Assembly: GCF_035634895.1 (NCBI RefSeq)
Contig: NZ_DASQCC010000216.1
Location: 1-64,000 of the forward strand
Direction: 5' to 3'
DNA from: Actinophytocola sp035634895
Lineage (GTDB): Bacteria > Actinomycetota > Actinomycetes > Mycobacteriales > Pseudonocardiaceae
DNA length: 64,000 nucleotides
Under the pieces are notes generated by a model, which ran no database searches, had not been told where the DNA came from, and worked only from the letters and a program-made list of their open reading frames with translations. The first letter of the stretch is position 1; each line of letters opens with the position of its first letter. This document shows positions 42,355 to 51,139 of the stretch, in pieces. The position numbers were made by a program, and so were the translations under genes.

Positions 42355-44028
42355 TCAGCCGCGGCGTGGCCTCGGCCGGGGCGAGGACTGGAAACGCTCC
42401 CGGCGAACCGTCGCCCGGCGACCCTTGATGCTGCTCCCCCGCAGTGCGGCGATCACCTCGTCCGCGGCCGACTCCGGGACCTCCACCAGCGAGAACCGGT
42501 CGGCGATCTCGATCGCGCCGATGTCGCGGCCGGTCAGCCGGGACTCGCCCGCGATCGCGCCCACCAGGTCCTGTGGCCGGATGCCCGCCGCGCGGCCGGT
42601 GCCGACGAACAGCCGGGTCATGCCCTCGCGAACGGGCTTGGCGCCACCGCGCTTTCCGCGGCCGGGGCGTTGCTCCGCCTCCGGGACGGCCTCGGGGATG
42701 TCCTCGACGTCGTCGTCGGCGGCACCGTTCGCCTCGTGGGCCAGCTTGACCGCGGCGAGCGCCACCTCCATCACGTCGAACTCCTCCGCGAGAGGCTCGA
42801 CCACGGCCCGGAAGCGCTCCAGGTCACCGGCCAGCAGGCTCTCCCGCAGCGCGGCCCTGGTCAGCTCCAGCCGGCGGGACCGCAGGTCGGCGACGGTCGG
42901 CAGCGACTCGACGGGGATCCGCCGGCCGGTCACCCGCTCGATCGTCTTGATCATCCGGTGCTCACGCGGCTCGGCCAGCGTGATCGCGACGCCCTCCCGC
43001 CCCGCGCGGCCGACCCGGCCGACGCGGTGCACGTACGTCTCCGGCGCGCTCGGCACGTCGTAGTTGACGACGTGTGTCAGGTGCTCGATGTCCAGCCCGC
43101 GGGCCGCGAGGTCGGTCGCGACGACGAGGTCGAGCGTGCCCGCCCGCAGCCGGCCGACCACGCGGTCGCGGTGCTGCTGGTCGAGGCCCCCGTGCAGGCC
43201 CTCGGCGCGGTAGCCACGCCCGTTCAACGTCTCGGTGAGCTGGTCGACGGCCTCGCGGGTGCGGCAGAAGACGACCGCCGCCACCGGCGCCTCGACGTCC
43301 AGCACCCGGCCGAGCGCGGCCGGCTTGTGCCCGCGTGGCACCACGTAGGCGTTCTGCCGCACCAGCGCGACGTCGTCGTCCGTGGACTCCGAGCGGCCCA
43401 GCTCGATCCGGGCGGGCTCACGGAGGTGGCGGCGGACCATGCCGTTGATCCGCGCCGGCATGGTCGCGGAGAACAGCAGGGTCTGCCGGCCCTCCGGGGT
43501 GTCGTTGAGGATCGCCTCGATGTCCTCGGCGAAGCCCATGTCGAGCATCTCGTCGGCCTCGTCGAGCACGACCATCTCCAGCGAGCTCAGCCGGAGCGTG
43601 CCGCGGGCGATGTGGTCGATGGCGCGGCCCGGGGTCGCGACCACGACGTCGACGCCGCGGCCGAGCGACCGCAGCTGCTGCCCGATCGGCTGGCCGCCGT
43701 ACACGGGGACGACCCGCGCGCCGAGGTCGTGGCCGTAGCGGTGCATGGCCTCGGAGACCTGGACGGCCAGCTCCCGGGTGGGCACGAGCACCAGCGCGAA
43801 GGGCTCGACCTCCGTGCGGGGCCAGGTGATCCGCTGGAGGATCGGGAGCGCGAAGGCGGCCGTCTTGCCCGTGCCCGTCGCGGCCTGACCGACGAGGTCA
43901 CTGCCGGTGAGCACGGGCGGGATCGCGAGGCGCTGGATGGGGGTCGGCTCTTCGTAGCCGAGGCGGGAGAGCGCCTGGATGAGCTCGGGCCGCAGGTTCA
44001 GCTCGGCGAAGTCCTGGCTTGTGGTCAT
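42355..44028 (-). CDS. deaD: DEAD-box RNA helicase with DbpA-like RNA-binding domain
   Basis: The protein has 557 aa. It has Q motif 'PTPIQRLAIP', motif I 'AATGTGKTAA', 'VATPGRAID', 'VLDEADEM', 'LFSATMP' and motif VI 'HRVGRVGRAG'. The C-terminal RNA-binding domain (about 465-545) includes 'TRLFVGTGRAAGIRPQDLV', followed by a basic Arg/Pro tail. Start ATG 44028 has AGGAGG 7 nt upstream. It is a cytoplasmic helper in ribosome assembly or cold adaptation. Confidence 0.92.
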   Translation of the reverse strand: MTTSQDFAELNLRPELIQALSRLGYEEPTPIQRLAIPPVLTGSDLVGQAATGTGKTAAFALPILQRITWPRTEVEPFALVLVPTRELAVQVSEAMHRYGHDLGARVVPVYGGQPIGQQLRSLGRGVDVVVATPGRAIDHIARGTLRLSSLEMVVLDEADEMLDMGFAEDIEAILNDTPEGRQTLLFSATMPARINGMVRRHLREPARIELGRSESTDDDVALVRQNAYVVPRGHKPAALGRVLDVEAPVAAVVFCRTREAVDQLTETLNGRGYRAEGLHGGLDQQHRDRVVGRLRAGTLDLVVATDLAARGLDIEHLTHVVNYDVPSAPETYVHRVGRVGRAGREGVAITLAEPREHRMIKTIERVTGRRIPVESLPTVADLRSRRLELTRAALRESLLAGDLERFRAVVEPLAEEFDVMEVALAAVKLAHEANGAADDDVEDIPEAVPEAEQRPGRGKRGGAKPVREGMTRLFVGTGRAAGIRPQDLVGAIAGESRLTGRDIGAIEIADRFSLVEVPESAADEVIAALRGSSIKGRRATVRRERFQSSPRPRPRRG

Positions 44029-44167
44029 GATCAGCCTCCTCGGGCATCTATGTCCGAGGCAACGCCAACCGGAACGACCAGTAACCCATGATAGCGGCGG
44101 CCGTCGAGAACCGATCACGCGTGTGCGCCGTTCCGTGGTGGACACCGCAGTCTCGAGAAAGCTGGTC

Positions 44168-44692
44168 ATGACGACAGAACCGCACGCCGAGCCCGAGCCG
44201 GGACGGCGTTCCCCGTGGCCGTGGATGATCGCCGGCGCCGTGGTGGTGATCGCGGCCGTGGTGGTCACCCTGGTGATCACGGCCACCGGCGCCGCCGACG
44301 AGAACACCGCCGGGAAGCCCCGAGCCGAACACGCCGGCTACGACCTGAGCACCCCGGAGGCGGCCGCGAAGTCACTCGTTGCGGCAGCGAAGACCGGATC
44401 GGGTGACACGCTGTTGGGGTTGGCATGCATCGGACGGCCGGCCTGCGCCGAAGTGCACGCGGCGGGACTGAGCCAGTCCGATCTCAGCATCGCCCAGAAC
44501 ACGATCCGCGACGGCGTCTTCGAACTGGCCGAACACCTGAAGCAGGCCAGATTCGCCAAGGCGGTCAACGGCGACGCACCAGGCACGAAGGACGTCCCGT
44601 ACCGCACCCCCGAGATGAAGGGCGACGCGTACCTGACCCTCACCTTCGTCAAGTCAGGCCCCGACTGGCTCTACTACAACCCCACGCCCTAA
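44168..44692 (+). CDS. Membrane-anchored hypothetical protein
   Basis: The protein has 174 aa. One membrane helix lies at about 18-40 ('WMIAGAVVVIAAVVVTLVIT'). The remaining about 130 residues face outside and resemble the NTF2-like or DUF4878 type ('YDLSTPEAAAKSLVAAAKTG', 'YLTLTFVKSGPDWLYYNPTP'). No ribosome site is strong. It is divergent from the helicase, and the 22-bp repeat array starts 7 nt after its stop. Confidence 0.7.
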   Translation: MTTEPHAEPEPGRRSPWPWMIAGAVVVIAAVVVTLVITATGAADENTAGKPRAEHAGYDLSTPEAAAKSLVAAAKTGSGDTLLGLACIGRPACAEVHAAGLSQSDLSIAQNTIRDGVFELAEHLKQARFAKAVNGDAPGTKDVPYRTPEMKGDAYLTLTFVKSGPDWLYYNPTP

Positions 44693-44698
44693 CCCCTC

Positions 44699-44828
44699 GC
44701 GAGTCCCGCACCCAAACACCGCGAGTCCCGCGTTCAAACACATCGAGTCCCGCGTTCAGACACAGCGAGTCCCGCAGACACGGCGAGTCCCGCGTTCAGA
44801 CACAGCGAGTCGCGTTTTCGTGCAGATG
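44699..44828. repeat. 22-bp tandem repeat array ending in a 36-bp terminal element
   Basis: Units begin with (G/T)CGAGTC at 44699, 44721, 44743, 44765, 44783 and 44805. The period is 22 bp, except one 18-bp unit that lacks the GTTC. The core is GCGAGTCCCGCGTTCARACA. The last unit diverges to a GTTTTCGTGCAGATG-type end that recurs at positions 13-36 of the window. The array overlaps the last codons of the convergent NB-ARC gene. Confidence 0.88.
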
Positions 44829-47294
44829 GTCGGTGCCGCCTGGCAGGTCGTGATCCGCGTGGTCGGCATGATCCGCACGATCGGCGTGGTCGGCATGGTC
44901 CGTGCGATCGGCGTGGTCGGCGTGGTCGGCAGGGTCCGTGCGATCGGCGTGGTCGGCGTGGTCGGCATGATCCGCGTGGTCCGCGTGGTCCGCGTGGTCG
45001 GCGTGGTCCGCGTGGTCGAGCTTCGCGTGGATGGCGGCCACCTGCTCGGCGGGGCCGACCTGGGCAAGCAGCTCGGCCGCGCGGCGCCACGCGTCGCGGG
45101 CCTCGGGCAGGGCGCCGGCCGCCGCGGCCACGTCGCCGAGGTGATCGAGGGTCATGCCCTCCTCCGGAAGGTTGCCCGTCTCCCGGTACGCCTCGGCCGC
45201 GTGCCCGTAACACGTCCTCGCCTGTTCGTGGTCGCCCAGCTGGTGGTAGGCGTGGCCCAGGGTGTCCAACGTGTCCGCCGCGCCCTCCCGGTCGCCCAGC
45301 ACCAGCTGTAGGTCCAGCGCCTCGCGGCAGTACCCGACCGCCGCCGCGTACTCACCCTGCTGGCTCAGGCACCAACCGACGCTGTTCAGCGCCTTCGCCT
45401 GTCCGGCCGGGTGGTCCGCGGCCCGGTACCCGTCCAGCGCCAGCAGTGAATGCCGCAACGCCGCCGAGTTCTGGTCGAACTGGTCGTACACCTCGGCCAG
45501 GTTGAGATGGGTGTGTCCCTGCCCGACCTGGTCGCCGAGCGCCGCGTACCGGTCCAGCGCCTGCCGCAGCTGCGCCAGCGCGGCCTCCTCGCGCCCGACC
45601 CTCAGGTACACCCGCGCCAGGCCCCGGTGCGCGTATGCCTGCTCGCCCCGGTCCCCACCACGCCGGGCCGCCCGCAACGCCGCCTCCGCCGCGGTCACCC
45701 ACTCCTCCCAGTACCCGGCGCGGTACAGGTACGCCGACAACGCCCGCGCCAGCCCCTGCACGTGCGTGTCGAAGCCGAGATCCCCGGTGACGGCGGCCAG
45801 CAACACCCGGTGCTCGGCCGCGAACCAGGCCAGCGCGCCCTCGACCTCCGCGATCTCCACGATCTCCACGGGTTCCGCGCCGGCCGGCGCGGGCAGCTCG
45901 AGCTCCGCCCGGTACGGGTCCAGCAGGTGGGCGGCCCGGTCGGCCGTCCGCAGGTAGTGGTCGAGCACCCGGTGCGTGGCCGCCCGCACGTCCCCGGGGC
46001 TGTCCGCCGCCAACTCCCCCGCGTACGCCCGGAGCAGGTCGTGGCAGGTGAACCGGCCGGGGCGGTGCTCGGTCAGCAGGCTGGCGTCCGCGAGGACACG
46101 CAACAGCCTGCGCGCCTCACCCACGGGCACCCCGGCGAGACCGGCCGCCGCAGCGACGCCGATGTCCGGTCCCGGATGGCCGCCCAGCAACCGGAACAGC
46201 CGCGCGGCCGCGGCGTCGAGACCGCGGTAGGACCAGGAGAACACCGTCCACGGTAGGTCCAGCTCCCCGGCCAGGTCCGCCAGGGAGAAGCCGGGCTGGA
46301 GTGCCGCCCGCGCGGCCACGACCGCGAGGGCCAGGGGCAGCCCCGCGCAGACGGCGACGATCCGGTCCACCGCACGGGGTTCCGCGAGCACACGGTCCGG
46401 GCCGACACGGTCCGCGAGCATCGTGCGTGCCTCGCTCGGCGTGAGCAGGGCCAGCGGCACCGGACGGGCACCGTCGGCCGCGACCAGGCCGGCGAGCCGG
46501 TCGCGGCTGGTGACCAGTGCCAGGCAGCCGGGCGAGCCGGGGAGCAGCGGCCGGACCTGCTCGGCGTCGCGTGCGTTGTCCAGCAGCACCAGCATCCGCT
46601 TACCCGCCAGCAGGCTGCGGTACAGGCCGGTCAGCCCGTCGGCGGTGGCCGGGATCTCCTTCGGTGGCACGGCGAACGCCTCCAGGAACCCACGCACCGC
46701 CTCGGCGGGCGTCAGGGGCGCGTCGGGACCGTAGCCACGCAGGTTGACATACAGCTGCCCGTCGGGGAACCGGTCCGCCGCCCGGCACGCCCAGTGCACG
46801 GCGAGTGTCGTCTTGCCGACGCCGGCGGTCCCGCCGACCACCGAGACGGCACCGCGCTCGGCGAGCTGGTCCAGGGCCGCCAGCTCGGCCTCGCGGCCGG
46901 CGAAGTGCTTGGGCGCCGCCGGTAGCTGTCGTGGCCGCACGCGCCGGTCGAGCTCGGCCCGCGCGGACGCGGCCAGCCGGCCGGCGGCCTGCGCGCCGTC
47001 CACCGCGCGCAGCATCGCGAGATGACGCTCGGTCCACCGGTTGAGGTCGACCATGTCCGCCGGCAGCGGCGGCTCGGCGTGCGTTGCGCAGGCGGTCACG
47101 AACGACGCGACGAACTCCCACTCCGGCAAGGATCTCGCGTTGAGCTTGTCGCTGATCGTGCTGCGGGGCAACGGATGCGGCAGCTCGGCGGTCAGCACGA
47201 CCAGCCGGTTCAGCGACGGTTCCCCTGCCCGTGCACGCAACCGCTTCAGCTCGCCGACGAAACGGGTCACCGCGGTGCGTCCGGCATCGGTCAT
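44796..47294 (-). CDS. NB-ARC/TPR (STAND) regulator with Ala-Asp-His repeat tail
   Basis: The protein has 832 aa, starting at ATG 47294 with AGGAAGG upstream. A short N-terminal helical domain (1-75) precedes an NB-ARC ATPase: P-loop 'GGTAGVGKTT' (about 155), 'MLVLLDNARD' and 'LALVTSRDRL'. TPRs follow at about 570-780 ('AYAHRGLARVYLRVGREEAA', 'TLGHAYHQLGDHEQARTCYG'). The last 50 residues are repeats of Ala-Asp-His with occasional Arg-Thr-Asp. The final eight codons lie inside the repeat element at 44793-44828. It is a signal-transduction ATPase whose target is unknown. Confidence 0.83.
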   Translation of the reverse strand: MTDAGRTAVTRFVGELKRLRARAGEPSLNRLVVLTAELPHPLPRSTISDKLNARSLPEWEFVASFVTACATHAEPPLPADMVDLNRWTERHLAMLRAVDGAQAAGRLAASARAELDRRVRPRQLPAAPKHFAGREAELAALDQLAERGAVSVVGGTAGVGKTTLAVHWACRAADRFPDGQLYVNLRGYGPDAPLTPAEAVRGFLEAFAVPPKEIPATADGLTGLYRSLLAGKRMLVLLDNARDAEQVRPLLPGSPGCLALVTSRDRLAGLVAADGARPVPLALLTPSEARTMLADRVGPDRVLAEPRAVDRIVAVCAGLPLALAVVAARAALQPGFSLADLAGELDLPWTVFSWSYRGLDAAAARLFRLLGGHPGPDIGVAAAAGLAGVPVGEARRLLRVLADASLLTEHRPGRFTCHDLLRAYAGELAADSPGDVRAATHRVLDHYLRTADRAAHLLDPYRAELELPAPAGAEPVEIVEIAEVEGALAWFAAEHRVLLAAVTGDLGFDTHVQGLARALSAYLYRAGYWEEWVTAAEAALRAARRGGDRGEQAYAHRGLARVYLRVGREEAALAQLRQALDRYAALGDQVGQGHTHLNLAEVYDQFDQNSAALRHSLLALDGYRAADHPAGQAKALNSVGWCLSQQGEYAAAVGYCREALDLQLVLGDREGAADTLDTLGHAYHQLGDHEQARTCYGHAAEAYRETGNLPEEGMTLDHLGDVAAAAGALPEARDAWRRAAELLAQVGPAEQVAAIHAKLDHADHADHADHADHADHADHADHADRTDPADHADHADRTDHADHADRADHADHADHDLPGGTDHLHENATRCV
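44851..45018. repeat. 9-bp tandem repeats encoding the Ala-Asp-His tail
   Basis: On the minus strand, copies of GACCACGCG follow each other with scattered substitutions (GACCGGACG, GACCCTGCC). They keep the reading frame of the NB-ARC gene. Such 9-bp units expand and contract easily, so tail length probably varies between strains. A His-rich tail could bind metal ions. Confidence 0.85.
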
Positions 47295-47459
47295 GCCCCC
47301 GGAACCTTCCTGTCGTTCGGACATCCCGGACAGGGCGCCCAACCTACCGCTGGCACGCTGCGAAAACCGCTCACGGTCGGAAACCGGTGTCCGGAGTTTC
47401 GCCGTACGGCCCGGGCGCACAGCATGATCGTCGCCGCACACCGTCGAAGGAGGTACGGC

Positions 47460-47711
47460 ATGAAGGCGACCAGGCTGCTGTGGGAGGCGCTGGTGGTCGA
47501 GGTGCTCACCGCACCAGCTGGCACGCTCCGGGCGGTCGTGCCGGCGGACGGCTCCGCGTACCGGATGCGCGTGGCGGCGACGGCGCCGGGCTCGGCGAGC
47601 GGCGGGTCGAGCGTGACCGCGTGGGCGATCTGCGGGGCGGACGCCACCTGCCTGGCGGTTGCCGGCCTGACGACGTACCGCGTGGGGCACCGCGTCAGCG
47701 GTAGTAGCTGA
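47460..47711 (+). CDS. Small hypothetical protein
   Basis: The protein has 83 aa. ATG 47460 is preceded by GAAGGAGGTACGGC, a near-perfect ribosome site, and followed by a strong terminator. This supports a real, transcribed gene. The sequence starts MKATRLLWEALVVEVLTAP and includes two cysteines ('AICGADATCLAVAG'). No family recognised. It is divergent from the NB-ARC regulator and could be its partner, but nothing proves that. Confidence 0.65.
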   Translation: MKATRLLWEALVVEVLTAPAGTLRAVVPADGSAYRMRVAATAPGSASGGSSVTAWAICGADATCLAVAGLTTYRVGHRVSGSS

Positions 47712-47729
47712 GTCGCCGAGGGGAGAGCG

Positions 47730-47766
47730 GGGCGTTCCGGGGTGCGGGCCCGGAACGCCCTTTTTT
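47730..47766 (+). terminator. Rho-independent terminator
   Basis: GGGCGTTCCGGG (47730-47741) pairs perfectly with CCCGGAACGCCC (47749-47760) across a 7-nt loop. Six Ts follow. It ends the small gene at 47460-47711 and insulates the catabolic operon that starts at 47876. Confidence 0.93.
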
Positions 47767-47794
47767 CGTGACCAGTTCACTCCAGGGCAGCCCC

Positions 47795-47823
47795 TTGCCT
47801 GGGACAACGATCCGTGCGATGCT
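47795..47823 (+). promoter_or_regulatory. Possible promoter of the catabolic operon
   Basis: TTGCCT (47795-47800) and GATGCT (47818-47823) are 17 nt apart. The -10 box is weak. If used, transcription would start at about 47830, right at the IclR-type operator, which would explain repression. Confidence 0.35.
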
Positions 47824-47831
47824 CCAGATCG

Positions 47832-47856
47832 CGAACAGCTTGTTCGCATAACGAAC
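47832..47856. promoter_or_regulatory. Three-half-site IclR-type operator
   Basis: CGAAC (47832-47836), GTTCG (47842-47846) and CGAAC (47852-47856) are spaced exactly 10 bp, one helical turn. They form two overlapping perfect palindromes, GCGAAC-N5-GTTCGC and GTTCG-N5-CGAAC. This matches the architecture of PcaU/PobR-type IclR sites. The IclR gene at the end of this operon (56954-57736) is the obvious regulator. Confidence 0.7.
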
Positions 47857-47875
47857 TCGACACGGAGTCGTGATC

Positions 47876-48643
47876 ATGTTCCAGCAGCTGTTGAGGTCGG
47901 CCGGACCGCCAGTGGTCGGGACGTTCGTGAAGATCCCCTCGTTGGAGATCGCGGAGATCATCGGGGCGGCGGGGTTCGACTTCGTCGTGATCGACACCGA
48001 GCACGCGCTCCTGTCGGTGCGTGACGTGTACTCGCTGGTCGTTCTCTACTCCCGGATGGGCGTCGCATCCCTGGTCCGGGTCACCGACCACGGGTACGGC
48101 GACGGCCAGCGCTACCTCGACGCGGGCGCCGCCGGCATCCTCGTCCCCCACATCTCCAACGCCGCCCAGGCCGAGGCCACCATGCGGCAGTTCCTCTTCC
48201 CGCCCGCCGGCACCCGGGGCATGGGCTTCGCGGCGCGGGCCGGGGTGTGGGGCGGCCTCGACGGCGGCACGGCGGAGTACGTCCGCGGCGGCCAGGAGGA
48301 GGTCGCGCGCGTCGCGATGATCGAGGAGCGCGAGGCGGTCGAGGACATCGAGGCGATCCTCGCCGCCCAGGGCGTGGACGCGGTGTTCGTCGGCCCCGGC
48401 GACCTCTCGCTCAGCCTCGGCGTGCCCGGCTGCTCGCCGCAGGTGCACGACGCGGTGACCACGGCGATCAAGGCGGCGGTCCGGGCCGGCGTCCCGGTCG
48501 GGACGGTCGTCGCCGGGGCGGAGCAGATCCGCCTGCGTGCCGAGCAGGGCTGCCGGTTCATCCTGGTGGGCAACGACACCGGGATGATCTCCGGCGCCGC
48601 ACGCCGCACGCTCGCCCAGGCACGTGAGGCCGTCGGCCGATGA
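47876..48643 (+). CDS. HpcH/HpaI-family aldolase
   Basis: The protein has 255 aa from ATG 47876 (GGAG 9 nt upstream; GTG 47870 is less well spaced). The catalytic His is in 'VIDTEHALL', the metal ligands Glu in 'MIEEREAVEDI' and Asp in 'VGPGDLSLSLG'. The class II family splits 2-keto-4-hydroxy acids to pyruvate plus an aldehyde. It is the first gene of the eleven-gene operon. It could also be a citrate-lyase-type variant, but it is shorter than those. Confidence 0.87.
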   Translation: MFQQLLRSAGPPVVGTFVKIPSLEIAEIIGAAGFDFVVIDTEHALLSVRDVYSLVVLYSRMGVASLVRVTDHGYGDGQRYLDAGAAGILVPHISNAAQAEATMRQFLFPPAGTRGMGFAARAGVWGGLDGGTAEYVRGGQEEVARVAMIEEREAVEDIEAILAAQGVDAVFVGPGDLSLSLGVPGCSPQVHDAVTTAIKAAVRAGVPVGTVVAGAEQIRLRAEQGCRFILVGNDTGMISGAARRTLAQAREAVGR

Positions 48644-49353
48644 TCGACAAGATTCGTTCGCACACCGCGGAACCGCTGGCCGAGGTCCACAGTGGAGCGT
48701 CGATCGCCATCGGCGGGTTCGGTCAGGTCGGGGTGCCGGTCGACCTGATCGACGCGCTGTGCGAGCAGGACGTACGCGAGCTGCACATCATCGCCAACAA
48801 CGGCGGACGCGGCCTGCCGGGCGAGCGCGGGATCGGCAGGCTGCTCAAGGAGAACCGGGTCCGCCGGTTCTCCTGCTCCTTCCCGATCAACCCGACGTTC
48901 TTCGAGCGGTACTTCAACGGCGAGGTCGAGATCGAGCTGGTGCCGCAGGGCACGCTGGCCGAACGGCTCCGCGCGGGCGGCTCGGGCCTCGGCGGCTTCT
49001 TCACGCCGACCGCCGCCGGGACCATGCTCGCCGACGGCGGGTTCGTGACGCGGCACGGCGATCCCGAGGAAACCCTGTCAACGAAGGAAAGCCGCGTGAT
49101 CAACGGACGCACCTACGTCTTCGAGGAACCCCTCCGCCCGGACTTCGCCCTCGTGAAGGCGCATCGGGCCGACCGCTACGGCAACCTCCGCTTCCGGCTC
49201 GGCGCCCGCAACTTCAACCCGCTGGCCGCCATGGCCGCCCGGACCACCATCGTGCAGGCCGACCACATCGGTCCCCTCGAACCGGACGACATCCACCTGC
49301 CCGGCCCCTTCGTCGACCACGTGGTGGCGACCGCACTGGAGCCGGCCCGGTGA
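48640..49353 (+). CDS. CoA-transferase subunit A
   Basis: The protein has 237 aa. 'GASIAIGGFGQVGVPVDLID' and 'FEEPLRPDFALVKAHRADRY' are typical of the alpha subunits of 3-oxoacid CoA-transferases (ScoA/PcaI). 4-nt overlaps link it to the aldolase and to subunit B. It activates a beta-keto acid to the CoA ester, using succinyl-CoA or acetyl-CoA as donor. Confidence 0.88.
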   Translation: MIDKIRSHTAEPLAEVHSGASIAIGGFGQVGVPVDLIDALCEQDVRELHIIANNGGRGLPGERGIGRLLKENRVRRFSCSFPINPTFFERYFNGEVEIELVPQGTLAERLRAGGSGLGGFFTPTAAGTMLADGGFVTRHGDPEETLSTKESRVINGRTYVFEEPLRPDFALVKAHRADRYGNLRFRLGARNFNPLAAMAARTTIVQADHIGPLEPDDIHLPGPFVDHVVATALEPAR

Positions 49354-50000
49354 CCACGACGCAGAGAGGCCTCAGCAGGGCCGCGCTCGCCCGGCGCGTG
49401 GCCGACGACCTCGAGGACGGCTGGTGTGTCAACGTCGGCATCGGCGCGCCCTTGCTGCTGCCGGCACAACCGACGCCCGGCAAGGAGATCGTCTACCACT
49501 GCGAGCACGGCCTCGCCGGCGTCGGGCCGGCGCCGACCGGCGACCCGGACCCGGACGTCACCGACGCCGGCAAGAACCCCGTCACGCTGCTCGACGGCGC
49601 CGCCTCCTTCGACTCGTCGCTGTCCTTCGCGATCGCCCGTGGCGGCCGGCTGGACCTGTGCGTGCTCGGCGCGCTGCAGGTCGGCGAGAACGGCGACCTG
49701 GCGAACTGGCTGGTCCCCGGCGGCGACCCCGGGGTGGGCGGCGCCATGGATCTCGTGGTGGGCGCCCGCCGCGTCTGGGTCATGATGAACCACCTCGACA
49801 AGCACGGGAACCCCAAGCTGCGCAAGCAGTGCACGTTCCCGCTCACCGGACCGGGCGTGGTCGACCGCATCTACACCGACCTCGCCGTGTTCGACTTCGC
49901 CGACGGCGACCTGATCCTGCGCGAATGCGCCCCGGGCATCACCCCGGCGGACGTCGCGGCACTGACCGAAGCCGGCTACACCGTAGGAGTACCAGTATGA
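49350..50000 (+). CDS. CoA-transferase subunit B
   Basis: The protein has 216 aa from GTG 49350. The active-site Glu is in 'IVYHCEHGLAGVGP', a variant of the usual SENG block. 'NVGIGAPLLLP' and 'MMNHLDKHGNPKLRKQCTFP' are conserved in ScoB/PcaJ proteins. It forms the heteromer with subunit A. The changed residues beside the Glu suggest a substrate other than acetoacetate or beta-ketoadipate, but that is inference. Confidence 0.87.
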   Translation: MTTTQRGLSRAALARRVADDLEDGWCVNVGIGAPLLLPAQPTPGKEIVYHCEHGLAGVGPAPTGDPDPDVTDAGKNPVTLLDGAASFDSSLSFAIARGGRLDLCVLGALQVGENGDLANWLVPGGDPGVGGAMDLVVGARRVWVMMNHLDKHGNPKLRKQCTFPLTGPGVVDRIYTDLAVFDFADGDLILRECAPGITPADVAALTEAGYTVGVPV

Positions 50001-51139
50001 CCGTGCGAATAGCGGGTGCGTACGAGCATCCGCTGCGCAGGATCCCCGACCGGACCGTGCCGCAGGTGATCGCGGAGGTCGCCTACGGCGCACTCGCGGA
50101 CGCCGGACTCGGACCGGCGGACGTCGACGGCTTCTTCTGTTCCGAGGTACCGGGTCTTGGCTCGGTCGCCATGTCCGACCACCTGGGACTCGGCGGTCTG
50201 TCGTACGTGGACGTCACCGAGGGCGGCGGCGCGTCCTACCCGATGCACGTCGGACACGCCGCGGCCGCGGTGGCGGCCGGCAAGTGCCGGGTCGCGCTGG
50301 TGGCGATGGCCGGGCTTCCGTTGTCCGGCCAGGGAACCACCGGCGGCGCCCGCGGCCCGGAGCATCCCTACGAGGCAGGCTACGGGATCACGACACCGGC
50401 CGGGTACGCCCTGGCCGCGCGACGGCACATGCACGAGTACGGCACCACCGCCGAACAGCTCGCGGAGATCAAGGTCGCGGCCGCGCACCACGCGCAGTAC
50501 AACCCGAACGCCAAGCTGCGTGACCCCGTCACCGTCGAGGACGTCGTCAACTCGCCGATGATCTCCGACCCGCTGCACCGCCTGGACTGCTGCATCACCA
50601 CCGACGGCGGCGGCGCGCTGGTCATCGTCGCCGAGGACGTCGCCCGCACGCTTCCCCGCCGCACGGTCAAGGTGCTGGGACACGGGGAGACCATCAAGCA
50701 CAGCGAGATCGGCCGGCTCGACCTCACCCACACCGGCGCCGCCGTCTCCGGCCCGCGCGCGTTCGCCGAGGCGGGCCTCACCCCCAAGGACGTCGACTAC
50801 GTGTCCATCTACGACTCCTTCACCATCACCGTGCTGATGTCGTTGGAGGACCTGGGTTTCTGCGAGAAGGGCAAGGGCGGCGCGTTCGTCACCGGCGGCA
50901 CCCTGCGTGCGGACGGCGAGCTGCCGTTCAACACCGACGGCGGCGGGCTGTGCAACAACCACCCGGACTCCCGCGGCGGCATGATCCGCACCATCGAGGC
51001 AGTCCGCCAGCTGCGCGACGAGGCGGCGCCGGAGGTACAGGTGCCCGGCTGCCGGATCGGGCTGGTCCAGGGCCACGGCGGCAACCTCGGCTTCCGCACC
51101 GCCGCGGCCACCCTGCTGCTCGGGGCGGAGGACGCATGA
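49997..51139 (+). CDS. Thiolase-like protein of the SCP-x/lipid-transfer type, nucleophile Cys absent
   Basis: The protein has 380 aa. The N-terminal block that normally holds the nucleophile (xxGCAS) reads 'VTEGGGASYPMHVGHAAAAV', so Cys is replaced by Gly. The C-terminal 'NTDGGGLCNNHPDSRGG' and 'GLVQGHGGNLGF' keep His and Gly residues of the fold. Proteins of this type form complexes with DUF35 OB-fold partners, and the next gene is one. It may act as a retro-aldolase or acyl transferase without covalent Cys. Confidence 0.83.
   Translation: MTVRIAGAYEHPLRRIPDRTVPQVIAEVAYGALADAGLGPADVDGFFCSEVPGLGSVAMSDHLGLGGLSYVDVTEGGGASYPMHVGHAAAAVAAGKCRVALVAMAGLPLSGQGTTGGARGPEHPYEAGYGITTPAGYALAARRHMHEYGTTAEQLAEIKVAAAHHAQYNPNAKLRDPVTVEDVVNSPMISDPLHRLDCCITTDGGGALVIVAEDVARTLPRRTVKVLGHGETIKHSEIGRLDLTHTGAAVSGPRAFAEAGLTPKDVDYVSIYDSFTITVLMSLEDLGFCEKGKGGAFVTGGTLRADGELPFNTDGGGLCNNHPDSRGGMIRTIEAVRQLRDEAAPEVQVPGCRIGLVQGHGGNLGFRTAAATLLLGAEDA

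Noticed and set aside
44699..44828. CRISPR array
   Set aside because: Units are contiguous 22-bp repeats without unique spacers, and no cas gene is present.
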